The notes: generated from the sequence alone by a model not told the origin. 64,000 bases of DNA from Geotoga petraea (GCF_900102615.1 NZ_FMYV01000006.1:1-64000), one strand, 5' to 3'. Shown: positions 1 to 8,430, counted from the first letter of the stretch. Numbers and translations are program-made.

Positions 1-1
1 A

Positions 2-769
2 GAAGAAAAAGTAGAGAAGAGATATGATATAGGAGAGATAAAAGAAATAAAAATAAAAGATTTAGATTTTTCATATGGAGAAAAAGAAATATTCAACAAA
101 GTAAATATAACAATAAAAAAAGGAGAAAAAGTAGCAATAATAGGAAAAAGTGGAGAAGGCAAAACCACATTTATAAAACTAATAACAGGAAATGAAACGC
201 CTGAAAAAGGAGAAACGTTAATAAATGATAAGCCAACAAATGAAATAAAAAATATATATGAAAAGATAGGTGTATTAAGTCAAAATAGTCATATATTCAA
301 TAGGAGTATAAAAGAAAACATAACGATGGGAAGAGAAATATCAGAAGAAAAATTGAACAATATACTTCATATAACAGGAGTAGAAAAATTTATAAATGAG
401 AAAACAGTAGGACAAAACGGGAAAAACTTATCTGGAGGTCAAAGGGTAAGAGTAGCTCTTGCAAGAATGATGATATCAGATCCAGAAGTAGTGATATTGG
501 ACGAACCACTTGAAGGAGTGGATAAAATAAGAGAAGAAGAAGTGATAAAAAACATAAAAAAATATACAAAAGATAAAACAGTAATAATAATATCGCATAG
601 ATTCAGTATATTAAACATGGCGAAAAGGATAATAGGAATAGAAAATGGGAAAGTGGTGTTAGATGGAGAAAAAGAAGAAGCATTAAAAAACAAAACGATA
701 TTGAAAGATTTTTTTGATGCAGAAAATCGTATGACGGTTATGAAGAAAGGGGAGGACGTTATTGAATGA
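2..769 (+). CDS. ABC transporter ATP-binding domain (5' truncated)
   Basis: The frame is open from the left edge, so the N-terminus, probably a fused membrane domain, is missing. A complete nucleotide-binding domain is visible: Walker A GKSGEGKTT, a Q-loop region LSQNSHIFNRSIKENI typical of exporter-type ABC proteins, the signature LSGGQRVRVALARMM, Walker B VVILDEP and the switch histidine in IISHR. The family couples ATP hydrolysis to export of peptides, lipids or drugs across the inner membrane. The stop overlaps the start of the radical SAM gene as ATGA, so the two are probably translated together. Codons are strikingly A-rich compared with the next gene. Substrate unknown; a modified peptide is an inference from the neighbour. 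Confidence 0.93.
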   Translation, partial: EEKVEKRYDIGEIKEIKIKDLDFSYGEKEIFNKVNITIKKGEKVAIIGKSGEGKTTFIKLITGNETPEKGETLINDKPTNEIKNIYEKIGVLSQNSHIFNRSIKENITMGREISEEKLNNILHITGVEKFINEKTVGQNGKNLSGGQRVRVALARMMISDPEVVILDEPLEGVDKIREEEVIKNIKKYTKDKTVIIISHRFSILNMAKRIIGIENGKVVLDGEKEEALKNKTILKDFFDAENRMTVMKKGEDVIE

Positions 770-1860
770 CTAATTATGAAGAAAAATTATATAATCAATT
801 TATTGATAGAATAAATGATGACAATTATTTAATAATACAATGGCACATTACTAATAGATGTGAAGAGAAATGTAAACATTGTTACTTAGATAAAGAAAAA
901 ATAAAAGATTTCCCTAACGAGCATGTTGATTTAGTGTTAAATAAAATATATGATTTATCAATCTTAATAAAGAAAAAAGTTATTATTATTCTTATAGGTG
1001 GAGATCCACTATTAAATCCTATTTTTTGGGAAATAGTAAAAAAAATAAACAAATACAACTTTTTTTTCAAAGTTAGTGGTAATCATCATAAACTTAGCCT
1101 AAAAAATATCAAAAGATTAAAAAATGAAGGGATTCTATCTTATCAAATGAGTTTAGATGGTCCAGAGCAAATAAATGATAATATCAGAAGCTCAGGTAAT
1201 TACATTAAGACGTTAAATGCTATTAAAGATTTGATAGAAAATGACATAGAAGTAACTATAAAATCAGTTGTTAGTTCTTATAATATAAAACACATAAAAA
1301 AAATGCTATATGAGATTTCTACTATAGAAAATTTTAGAAATATAAAATATAACTTCTGTAGATTTATCCCTAATAAAAATAATGAAAAACACTTTATTGA
1401 AAATATAAAACCAAATTTATATAAAAACTTTATTACAGAAATTTTTGAATTATTAAATGATCAAAATAAAATTGAAATATTATTAAGAGAACATTTGATA
1501 ATTCCTATACTTTTTGAGAAAAATATAATTAGTGAAAATTTTATAGAAAGAATTAATTACATATATAAAAAATATAATCGTACTAATTTTATTGATAGTT
1601 GTAGTATGTGGAGAGATTTTTTTGTTATAGATATAAATGGTAATATTCTACCTTGTAAAAAAGTTCCTATTGTATTTGGAAATATAATTAAAGATGATTT
1701 TTATTCTATAAAAATTAAAAAAGATCAATTTCTCAATACAGAAGAAAATGAATGTCAAATTTGTAAATATTATTTGTTTTGTAAAGGCTGTCCAGCTGTA
1801 AGCTATTCACTAAAAAAAAGTATTTTCAAAAAAGATCCAACCTGTTGGATAGAATTATAA
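766..1860 (+). CDS. Radical SAM/SPASM domain protein, probable peptide maturase
   Basis: A 364-residue protein. The radical SAM cluster motif C-x3-C-x2-C lies at residues 32-39 (C32, C36, C39, ending CKHCY) and is followed by an IGGDPLLNP glycine-rich stretch that fits SAM binding. The C-terminus carries a SPASM-type cysteine set: C-x12-G-x4-C (from CSMWRDFF to ILPC), then C-x2-C-x5-C-x2-C, then a last cysteine four residues from the end. Such proteins bind auxiliary iron-sulfur clusters and usually modify ribosomal peptides or enzyme subunits. The ATG overlaps the ABC gene stop (ATGA). No small precursor gene follows before the terminator at 1923, so a precursor, if there is one, lies upstream of the window. 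The exact reaction cannot be told. Confidence 0.9.
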   Translation: MTNYEEKLYNQFIDRINDDNYLIIQWHITNRCEEKCKHCYLDKEKIKDFPNEHVDLVLNKIYDLSILIKKKVIIILIGGDPLLNPIFWEIVKKINKYNFFFKVSGNHHKLSLKNIKRLKNEGILSYQMSLDGPEQINDNIRSSGNYIKTLNAIKDLIENDIEVTIKSVVSSYNIKHIKKMLYEISTIENFRNIKYNFCRFIPNKNNEKHFIENIKPNLYKNFITEIFELLNDQNKIEILLREHLIIPILFEKNIISENFIERINYIYKKYNRTNFIDSCSMWRDFFVIDINGNILPCKKVPIVFGNIIKDDFYSIKIKKDQFLNTEENECQICKYYLFCKGCPAVSYSLKKSIFKKDPTCWIEL

Positions 1861-1922
1861 ATATATAAATTTTTAATTAGTCTAACTGATAAAATAAATA
1901 CAAACATACTGAGTATTTTTTC

Positions 1923-1955
1923 AAGAAGAGATAATTATTTATCTCTTCTTTTTTT
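1923..1955 (+). terminator. Rho-independent terminator
   Basis: A perfect 10-base stem (AAGAAGAGAT with ATCTCTTCTT, 8-base loop) is followed by a run of seven T. It ends the ABC/radical SAM transcript. Confidence 0.85.
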
Positions 1956-1995
1956 AATGTATAATTGAATATAGATCAAATATGGGGGGATATAT

Positions 1996-3390
1996 ATGAA
2001 AAATTCAGTTGAAATAGGGAAAAAGACTTTTTTAATTTCTGTGCTTATTATTTTTTCGATTATGATTATTTCTGGTGTTTTGACAAAAACTCTACCTTCT
2101 GGTGAATATCAGAGAGAGATTGTAAACGGAAGAGACGTTATAATAGAGAACTCATATTCTGAGATAGATAAGCCAGATTACCCAGTATGGAGATGGTTTA
2201 CAGCGCCAATAGAAGTTTTGTGGAGCTCTGATTCTGCTCTTATTATAACAATCATTGTTTTTATCTTGGTGGTTTCTGGTGCTATTTATGTTTTGAATAA
2301 GAACCATGTTATAGAATATATAATCAATAATATAGTTATTCGGTATAAAAAACAAAAATATGTTTTGATGTCTTTGGTTATCTTAGTCTTTATGCTTTTT
2401 GGGGCTTTGATGGGCATTTTTGAAGAAATAGTTCCGTTAATTCCCATTATGATCATGTTCTCTGCTTCTTTAGGTTGGGACAAATTAACAGGGCTTGGAA
2501 TGAGTCTTCTTGCAGCTGGATTTGGTTTTTCTGCTGCTGTTGCTAACCCTTTTAGTCTTGGTGTTGCTCAGAAAATAGCAGATGTTCCTGTTTTTTCTGG
2601 GATTGGGTTTAGACTAATTATTTTTGCCACAACATATGCTTTGTTGCTTGGGTTTATGATTTTACATGTGAGGAAAAACCACAGTGAAGCTGTCGTACAA
2701 GAAATGGAAACTTCCCACTTTGATAAAAACGTTTCAAAAGCATCTAAAGTATTGGCATCAATAATAATTATACTTTTTGTTTTGATATTGATTTCTGGGT
2801 TTACAGGCTTTATGAGTGGACTCATGCTTCCTGTATCTGGAATTTTGTTTTTGATAGCTGGAATTTTGTCAGGGCTTATAATAGAAAAAAATATATTGAA
2901 AGTTCTGAAAGATTTTGTGCTTGGGATGAAAGATGTTTTACCAGGTGTTTTACTAATACTTCTTGCAATGTCTGTGAAACATATTATTATGAATGGTAAG
3001 ATTTTGGATACTATTTTATTTAATGCTGCAGAAGTTATTTCAACATCTGGCCCCGTAGTTGCAGTATTTTTAATTTATTTACTGTTTTTCGTAATGAATT
3101 TGTTCATAGGGTCTGCATCGGCAAAGGCCTTTTTAACAATGCCAATTATTGTTCCTCTTGCTGATCTTGTTGGGATAACAAGGCAAACTGCTGTACAAGC
3201 TTTTGTTTTTGGAGATGGTTTTAGTAACCTTTTATATCCTACAAACGCTGTATTGCTAATATCTTTGGGAATAGCGGGAGTGAGTTTTGTAAAATGGTTT
3301 AAATTTGTATGGAAGATACAAGCAGTGATTTTTTTAGTATCTTTGATTTATTTGTTTATTGCTGTAAAAATAGGTTATGGACCAATATAA
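1996..3390 (+). CDS. YfcC family membrane carrier
   Basis: A 464-residue polytopic membrane protein with about 12 hydrophobic segments and a soluble loop near residues 25-60. It matches the YfcC/DcuC-type superfamily (PF03606): an N-terminal helix ending in TLPSGEYQR, the GALMGIFEEIVPLIPIMI segment, and the late conserved FIGSASAKAFLTMPI and FGDGFSNLLYPTNA segments. Family members are predicted carriers for C4-dicarboxylates, amino acids or peptides; the substrate here is not determined. A strong GGGGGG Shine-Dalgarno precedes the ATG. The peptidase gene starts 16 bases after its stop, which suggests uptake or exchange of peptide-type substrates followed by cleavage. Confidence 0.9.
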   Translation: MKNSVEIGKKTFLISVLIIFSIMIISGVLTKTLPSGEYQREIVNGRDVIIENSYSEIDKPDYPVWRWFTAPIEVLWSSDSALIITIIVFILVVSGAIYVLNKNHVIEYIINNIVIRYKKQKYVLMSLVILVFMLFGALMGIFEEIVPLIPIMIMFSASLGWDKLTGLGMSLLAAGFGFSAAVANPFSLGVAQKIADVPVFSGIGFRLIIFATTYALLLGFMILHVRKNHSEAVVQEMETSHFDKNVSKASKVLASIIIILFVLILISGFTGFMSGLMLPVSGILFLIAGILSGLIIEKNILKVLKDFVLGMKDVLPGVLLILLAMSVKHIIMNGKILDTILFNAAEVISTSGPVVAVFLIYLLFFVMNLFIGSASAKAFLTMPIIVPLADLVGITRQTAVQAFVFGDGFSNLLYPTNAVLLISLGIAGVSFVKWFKFVWKIQAVIFLVSLIYLFIAVKIGYGPI

Positions 3391-3406
3391 TTTTGGAGTG
3401 ATTTAT

Positions 3407-4501
3407 ATGTATAATTATTGTTTTGATTATGATAAATGTAGGGATATTTTTTTAGACTTTGAAGATGATTTGAAAGAATACTACTCATCTGTAGAAAAGA
3501 GATGTTTCACTGTTAAAGATAATTGCTTTATTGACAGTTTCCTTTGTGAAAACGAAGGTAATAATAAGATTGTTATGATTACTACAGGAGAACACGGTAT
3601 AGAAGGATACGCAGGCAATGTCTTTTTACAGATGTTTATAAAAGAGTATTTACCTATTTTGAAATATAATGGTATTTCTGTAAACCTTGTACATGCTATA
3701 AATCCATGGGGAATGAAACACAAAAGAAGGGTTAATGAAAATAACGTTGATTTAAATAGAAATTTTATATTGGAAAGAAATGACCTTGAGAACAGCTCTT
3801 TTTTGGAGATGAAAAAGTATTTTACAAAAAGAAGACCGGCTAGAAAATCGGATTTGAATTTAATAAAAAGTTTTTTGGAACTGGTTCCTTACATGACAAA
3901 ACTTGGGAATAAAGGGATTACAGAAGCTTTGGCAAAGGGTCAGTTTGTTGAAGACAAGAGTGTTTATTATGGCGGACAAAAAGACGAAAAATCGACAAAG
4001 TATATGAAAGAAATATATGACGATATATATAACAATTACGAATTCATTTTACACCTTGATATTCACACTGGAGCGGGGCCAAAAAATAAGATGAGTATTG
4101 TTAATTCAGCTTTTTCAAATAAAGAAAGTAGTGCTTGGGAAAAGGATTTTGGCTATTCGCCGGTAGTGAAAACAGATAAAAGTTCTTTTTATGAAATAAA
4201 AGGAGATATGATCGATTATATTTATAAAAAATATAAGGGGAAAAATTATTTTTATTCCACATGTTTTGAATATGGGACTTATGGTGAAGGGCTCATAGGC
4301 TCTATAAAAACCATAAAATCTCTTGTGGTTGAAAACCAAGAATGGCATTATGGTTCGGCTAATTCAAAGACTAAAGAAAAAGTAGATCAAATGTTTAGAG
4401 GACTATTTTATCCAGGTGATGATAGCTGGAAAAAGAGTTTTGAAGAAGATACAAGACAGGGATTAAACGGAGTGTTGAAATATTTTGATTTTTTCAAATA
4501 A
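3407..4501 (+). CDS. M14-like metallopeptidase, DUF2817 family
   Basis: A 364-residue protein without a signal peptide, so probably cytoplasmic. It has a zinc-binding HxxE motif in TTGEHGIEGYAG (H63, E66), the WGMKHKRRVNENNVDLNRNF block common to carboxypeptidase-like M14 proteins, and the third zinc histidine in HLDIHTGAG. A glutamate in the late TCFEYGTYGEG block is a good catalytic candidate. The start at 3407 is chosen because GGAG lies 9 bases upstream; an in-frame ATG at 3377 would overlap the carrier gene and has no ribosome site. Together with the YfcC carrier it looks like a two-gene peptide or amide utilisation unit. The substrate is unknown. Confidence 0.85.
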   Translation: MYNYCFDYDKCRDIFLDFEDDLKEYYSSVEKRCFTVKDNCFIDSFLCENEGNNKIVMITTGEHGIEGYAGNVFLQMFIKEYLPILKYNGISVNLVHAINPWGMKHKRRVNENNVDLNRNFILERNDLENSSFLEMKKYFTKRRPARKSDLNLIKSFLELVPYMTKLGNKGITEALAKGQFVEDKSVYYGGQKDEKSTKYMKEIYDDIYNNYEFILHLDIHTGAGPKNKMSIVNSAFSNKESSAWEKDFGYSPVVKTDKSSFYEIKGDMIDYIYKKYKGKNYFYSTCFEYGTYGEGLIGSIKTIKSLVVENQEWHYGSANSKTKEKVDQMFRGLFYPGDDSWKKSFEEDTRQGLNGVLKYFDFFK

Positions 4502-4572
4502 AATTTAAGTCTCCTCTGAATGTATCAGAGGAGTCCCTGTGAAACAGGGGAGGAGTTTAGGCACTTAATTTT
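4501..4572. repeat. MITE-like double-hairpin intergenic element
   Basis: The element has imperfect terminal inverted repeats (AAATTTAAGT at 4501-4510, ACTTAATTTT at 4563-4572) around two hairpins: CTCCTCTGA/TCAGAGGAG (4511-4533) and CCCTGT/ACAGGG (4535-4549). A GAGGAG at 4550-4555 could compete with the first hairpin. There is no T-run directly after either stem, so it is not a simple terminator. Similar twin-hairpin intergenic repeats are known in Firmicutes; membership of a family is inference. Confidence 0.5.
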
Positions 4573-4595
4573 AAAACAATTCCGAAATATAAAAA

Positions 4596-4634
4596 ATAAC
4601 ATAGTTTGAACTATTATAGTTCAAACTATGTTAT
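4596..4634. repeat. Perfect 39-base palindrome upstream of the ATPase gene
   Basis: Two perfect 19-base arms (left arm ATAACATAGTTTGAACTAT) meet around a single central T at 4615. A-rich sequence flanks the left side and AATTTTT the right. It ends 23 bases before the ATPase ATG and overlaps the only promoter-like TATAAT (4632-4637), so it could be an operator, a terminator for the upstream operon, or the end of a mobile module. A near copy lies just behind the gene at 6032-6070, identical at 36 of 39 positions. Confidence 0.85.
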
Positions 4635-4657
4635 AATTTTTATAAGGAGGTGAATTT

Positions 4658-6028
4658 ATGAAATTTGTTGGAAGAGAGAGTGAATTGAGTTTTTTAGAAG
4701 AACAGTATAATAGAGATAGTTCTATGGTTATTATTTATGGAAGAAGAAGAATTGGTAAAACTACCCTTATTAAAGAATTTATAAAAAATAAAAAAGCTAT
4801 TTACTTTCTTGCTACCGAAGAATCGATTAATGAGAACAGGAAGAATCTTCAAAATACTATTTTTCAGATTACTAAAAATAACTTTTATTCAGAGAATAAT
4901 GAAATAAATTGGGAAAATTTGTTTAACTTTGTTAATGGTGAAAAATGGATTTTAGTTATAGATGAATACCAATATTTAACTATGACGGATAAATCTTTTA
5001 CATCTAAAATTCAAAAAATTTGGGATGAATTTTTGAAGAATAAAAATGTGATGCTTGTTCTCAGTGGGTCGCTTACAAATATGATGTATTCAGAAACTTT
5101 GGATTCTTCGAGCCCATTATACGGGAGAAGAACGGGACAAATTAAGTTACAAGAACTATCTTTTGATGATTATAAGCAATTTTTTGATAATAAAAAAATA
5201 TCGGAAATAATAGATTTTTATTCGGTAACTGGAGGGGTGCCAAAGTATGTTGAATCTTTTGATTTGAGAAAATCCTTACTTCAAAATATAAAGGATAATA
5301 TCATTAACGTTAATAGTTATTTATATGAAGAACCCATATTTTTATTGAGTAAAGAAGTAAAAGAAATAGGTAGCTTTTTTTCTATTATTAAAAGCATTTC
5401 TTTTGGGAATCATAAATTATCTAAAATATCAGCTGATATTGGGATTAAACAATCTTCACTAATATATTATATTAATGTTTTACAAGATTTAGACATTATT
5501 GAAAGGCAGGTACCAATAACCGAAAAAAATCCTCAAAAAAGTAAAAGAGGGCTATATTTTATAAAAGATAAATTTATAAATTTTTGGTTTAATTTTGTAT
5601 ATCCATACAGAAATTTTATAGAAATGAACAACAAAACCTTTGTTTTAGAAAAAATAGAAAATAATTTAATAGATAATCACGTAAGTTTTGTTTATGAAGA
5701 TATTTGTAGAAAAAAAGTTTTGGATTTATCGGCGAACAATTTTTTTAATAAAAATATTATAAAGGTTGGGCGTTTTTGGAACAATAACTTTGAATTAGAT
5801 ATTTTGGGAGTTGATATCAAGCAGAATCCAGTTCTTTTTGGAGAGTGTAAATATCAAAAGAATAAAGTTGGAAAAGAAGTTTTGAATAAATTGAAGTTTA
5901 AAGCAGAGAAAATTTCTTCTAAAGAAAAAGTTTATGTTATCTTTTCAAAATCAGGTTTTAGAAAGGATTTATTGGATCTATCGGAAAAAGAAAATAATAT
6001 ATTTTTATTTGATAATAAAATATTATAA
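4658..6028 (+). CDS. AAA-type ATPase with C-terminal DUF234 (nuclease-like) domain
   Basis: A 456-residue protein. The N-terminal ATPase_2-type P-loop domain has GRRRIGKTT as Walker A (residues 28-36), WILVIDEYQYL as Walker B, and a sensor-like VLSGS segment. A winged-helix-like middle (LSKISADIGIKQSSLIYYI) leads to a DUF234 end with ELDILG followed by FGECKYQ, an acidic-then-ExK pattern like PD-(D/E)XK nucleases. This architecture is common and expanded in archaea and Thermotogota, and its role is unsettled; mobile-element or defence functions have been proposed. An AAGGAGG ribosome site lies 6 bases before the ATG. It stands alone between two nearly identical palindromes, unlike its neighbours, so horizontal acquisition is likely (inference). 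Confidence 0.88.
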   Translation: MKFVGRESELSFLEEQYNRDSSMVIIYGRRRIGKTTLIKEFIKNKKAIYFLATEESINENRKNLQNTIFQITKNNFYSENNEINWENLFNFVNGEKWILVIDEYQYLTMTDKSFTSKIQKIWDEFLKNKNVMLVLSGSLTNMMYSETLDSSSPLYGRRTGQIKLQELSFDDYKQFFDNKKISEIIDFYSVTGGVPKYVESFDLRKSLLQNIKDNIINVNSYLYEEPIFLLSKEVKEIGSFFSIIKSISFGNHKLSKISADIGIKQSSLIYYINVLQDLDIIERQVPITEKNPQKSKRGLYFIKDKFINFWFNFVYPYRNFIEMNNKTFVLEKIENNLIDNHVSFVYEDICRKKVLDLSANNFFNKNIIKVGRFWNNNFELDILGVDIKQNPVLFGECKYQKNKVGKEVLNKLKFKAEKISSKEKVYVIFSKSGFRKDLLDLSEKENNIFLFDNKIL

Positions 6029-6031
6029 AAA

Positions 6032-6077
6032 ATAACATAGTTTAGACTATTATAGTTTAAACTATGTTATTTTTTTG
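6032..6077. terminator. Palindrome copy acting as bidirectional terminator
   Basis: A 39-base near-palindrome (6032-6070; 19-base arms with one G:U-compatible mismatch) follows the ATPase stop by three bases. It has TTTTTTT on its right and an A-run on its left, so it can end both the ATPase transcript and the convergent MBL gene. Most of it repeats the 4596-4634 palindrome. Confidence 0.85.
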
Positions 6078-6965
6078 CTATATTGTGAAATAAACTAATT
6101 TTCCGTCTTTTACGGAAGCATCTATCTTTTCGTTATCTAACATATAGTTTAAAAAAGAGGTCAACGAACTAAGGTTTACCAAATATCCATTGTATTTTGT
6201 TTTTATATCGTGGGTTATATAAAATTTTTGTAGTATTTCTTCTCTTGAAGATGGTTGCCTACAAATTTGAACTATTTCTGATATTATTTTGTTTGTATTT
6301 TTCATGTTTTCTTCAACCAATTCACGTATTTCTTCTTTGTTCAATATTTTCGTTCCGTGGCTTATTACAAAATAGTCTGCATCCATTTCTTTGATTTTGT
6401 TTAGACTTTCTATTCGTTTTTCTAAATGTAAGTTGTAGGTTAATGTGTGGTTCTCCAATGTGTATTGAGAAAAAATTGCATCTCCAAGAAAAGCGACTCT
6501 GTCGGGGGTTATTATTCCTATATCGCCCATTGCGTGCCCGGAGAGGTCTATTATTTCAAATTTTTCGTCGTTTATTTTGTATATTCCAGTTTCTATGGTA
6601 TGATCTATTTTTGATTTTTTTCTTATTTTTAGTTTTTTGTTGGGATAAGCAGAAGAAGTTATTAGATAATGAATTTCTGGATTTTCCATAAAAACTTTTT
6701 CTTTTTTAGATATATATGTTTCTAATCCAGGATATTTTTCTTTGAAATAGTTGTTTCCTCCAGAATGATCTATGTGGGCATGGGTGTTTATTATGTGTTT
6801 TGGTTTTAAATGGTTATCAATTAGTACTCTTTCAATTTTTTGTGATTCGTATTTGTTCATTGTTGAATCAATTAATAGGGCATTTTTATTTTCGAAAATA
6901 TAAACACCTATGTTTGTTGGGGCTTTTATATAATGAGTATTTCCACTTATCTTTTCTAAATTCAA
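6078..6965 (-). CDS. MBL-fold metallo-hydrolase
   Basis: A 295-residue protein of the metallo-beta-lactamase fold. The metal motif THAHIDHSGG is followed by later ligands in LSGHAMGD and LGDAIF, and a C-terminal histidine in VISHGT. The C-terminal ~90 residues look like a small helical extension of the winged-helix kind seen in many MBL hydrolases. The TTG at 6965 is chosen because AAAGGAG sits 8 bases upstream; an upstream ATG at 7022 would add 19 residues and lacks a ribosome site. No signal peptide from this start. Substrate unknown; glyoxalase-II-like thioester hydrolysis is only one possibility. Confidence 0.85.
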   Translation of the reverse strand: MNLEKISGNTHYIKAPTNIGVYIFENKNALLIDSTMNKYESQKIERVLIDNHLKPKHIINTHAHIDHSGGNNYFKEKYPGLETYISKKEKVFMENPEIHYLITSSAYPNKKLKIRKKSKIDHTIETGIYKINDEKFEIIDLSGHAMGDIGIITPDRVAFLGDAIFSQYTLENHTLTYNLHLEKRIESLNKIKEMDADYFVISHGTKILNKEEIRELVEENMKNTNKIISEIVQICRQPSSREEILQKFYITHDIKTKYNGYLVNLSSLTSFLNYMLDNEKIDASVKDGKLVYFTI

Positions 6966-7054
6966 TTTTAAGACTCCTTTTTTTGATGCTAATCTATTTA
7001 TAACAAATATACATAAAAACACAGTGAATTTTCTGAAAATATTTGTTAGCGTAT

Positions 7055-7079
7055 AAAAAAGCCCAGCTAAACGCTGGGC
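7055..7079 (-). terminator. Rho-independent terminator after the peroxiredoxin gene
   Basis: The GC-rich stem GCCCAGC/GCTGGGC with a 5-base loop is followed, on the minus strand, by a run of T (AAAAAA on the plus strand at 7055-7060). Confidence 0.85.
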
Positions 7080-7091
7080 GGGGGTAATTCT

Positions 7092-7544
7092 TTATTTCAA
7101 GTAATCAATAATTTCATCAAAATCTGGTTGTTCTCCCAAATCATAAGTTTTTATCCATTCAACTTTCCCTTCTTCGTCTATTAAAACGTTTGCTCTTGCA
7201 CTTGTTCCCATGTCATCTAAGAATAGGCCCATATCTTGGGATACTTTTCCGTGTGGCCAGAAATCAGATAAAAGAGGTAATTTTTTAATTCCTATATCTT
7301 TTGCCCAAGCAGCTTTTACTGGTTGATGGTCTATACTTAGTCCAAAAGAAACTACTCCTAAATCTTTGAATGTATCATATTTTTGGTCTAATTCTTGCAT
7401 TTGGTTTTTACAAACTGGAGTATATGCAAATGGATGTAATGATAACAGTACTTTTTTACCTCTGTAGTCAGAAATCTTGTGTAGTTTGTCTTTGTGATCT
7501 TTTAATTCAAAATCCGGTATTTTGTCTCCAACTTTTAATGCCAT
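7092..7544 (-). CDS. Peroxiredoxin (AhpC/TSA family, single cysteine)
   Basis: A 150-residue thioredoxin-fold peroxidase reducing hydrogen peroxide and organic hydroperoxides. The peroxidatic site is YTPVCK (C45), preceded by LSLHPFAYTP. C45 is the only cysteine, so there is no internal resolving cysteine and a partner thiol or protein must recycle it. The length fits the small redoxin/AhpE-like group. It lies 13 bases downstream of the KorB-type gene on the same strand and probably shares its transcript, which makes sense because the oxidoreductase holds oxygen-sensitive iron-sulfur clusters (inference). Confidence 0.92.
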   Translation of the reverse strand: MALKVGDKIPDFELKDHKDKLHKISDYRGKKVLLSLHPFAYTPVCKNQMQELDQKYDTFKDLGVVSFGLSIDHQPVKAAWAKDIGIKKLPLLSDFWPHGKVSQDMGLFLDDMGTSARANVLIDEEGKVEWIKTYDLGEQPDFDEIIDYLK

Positions 7545-7557
7545 TAAATATCACTCC

Positions 7558-8430
7558 TTATTTTTTTGAATTTATAAACTCTTCTAATTTTTTCATGTCT
7601 CTTTTTCTTTTGAACAAAGGTTCTTTACTGTTTTTGTATATGTTTAATTGGCTCTCAAAAGTTTTTCTTTCGTTTGATTGATAAATTACACCAAGTGGAA
7701 ATTTATCTTCTTTAAAGGCTAATTTAAGTGCTTCTTCTTTGTTTGAAGGGTCATAATCTTCTGGTAATTGATATGTGTTGTCTCTGAACCATTTAAATGT
7801 GTTTACTTTGTTGAAAGTAACACATGGTTGGAAAACGTCTATTAAAGCGTAACCATCGTGTGCAATAGCTTTTTTGATTACTTCAGTAGTTGTTTTTATA
7901 TCTGTAATTGAAGCCCTCGCAACAAATGTAGCCCCGGCTGCCATCGCTACAGCTATTGGGTTGAATGGTTTTAGAATTACTCCATTTACTTGAACGGGAG
8001 TTTTTTGACCTTGTCTTGTGGTAGGTGATGCCTGCCCTTTTGTCAACCCATAAATCATATTGTCGTGAACTATGTTAGTTATATTCACATTTCTTCTGAT
8101 AGTATGTAAGAAGTGGTTTCCACCTTCACCATACATATCTCCATCGCCACTTTCTGCAACAACTGTTAAATCAGGTCTTGTTGCTTTTATAGCTGTTGCT
8201 GCTGGAAGAGCTCTTCCGTGAAGCCCATTGAAGTAATTTGTTTTAAAATAATGCGGTATTTTTGCTGCTTGGCCTATTCCAGATACGAGTACAAAATTTT
8301 CAGGAGTTAACTCATCAACTTCTTCTAAAGTTTTTTTCAATAGATTCAATATCCCAAAATTCCCACAACCTGGGCACCAAGCTATATCTAAAGAATCTTC
8401 ATATTCAAGTGAAAACATATTTTCGCTCAT
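7558..8430 (-). CDS. korB: 2-oxoacid:ferredoxin oxidoreductase, beta subunit
   Basis: A 290-residue thiamine pyrophosphate subunit. Visible motifs are WCPGCGNFG near residue 19, GLHGRALPAA, and the TPP/Mg site GDGDMYGEGGNHF with the following NVNITN. With the alpha subunit it oxidises a 2-oxoacid and coenzyme A to an acyl-CoA, CO2 and reduced ferredoxin in the cytoplasm. The KorB-like sequence favours 2-oxoglutarate or a similar acid over the four-subunit pyruvate enzyme, but substrate cannot be read from sequence. It follows the alpha gene by 14 bases in the same transcript. Confidence 0.88.
   Translation of the reverse strand: MSENMFSLEYEDSLDIAWCPGCGNFGILNLLKKTLEEVDELTPENFVLVSGIGQAAKIPHYFKTNYFNGLHGRALPAATAIKATRPDLTVVAESGDGDMYGEGGNHFLHTIRRNVNITNIVHDNMIYGLTKGQASPTTRQGQKTPVQVNGVILKPFNPIAVAMAAGATFVARASITDIKTTTEVIKKAIAHDGYALIDVFQPCVTFNKVNTFKWFRDNTYQLPEDYDPSNKEEALKLAFKEDKFPLGVIYQSNERKTFESQLNIYKNSKEPLFKRKRDMKKLEEFINSKK

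Noticed and set aside
6966-7022. N-terminal extension of the MBL hydrolase
   Set aside because: The added residues are hydrophobic by AT content and lack a ribosome site, while TTG at 6965 has AAAGGAG at ideal spacing.
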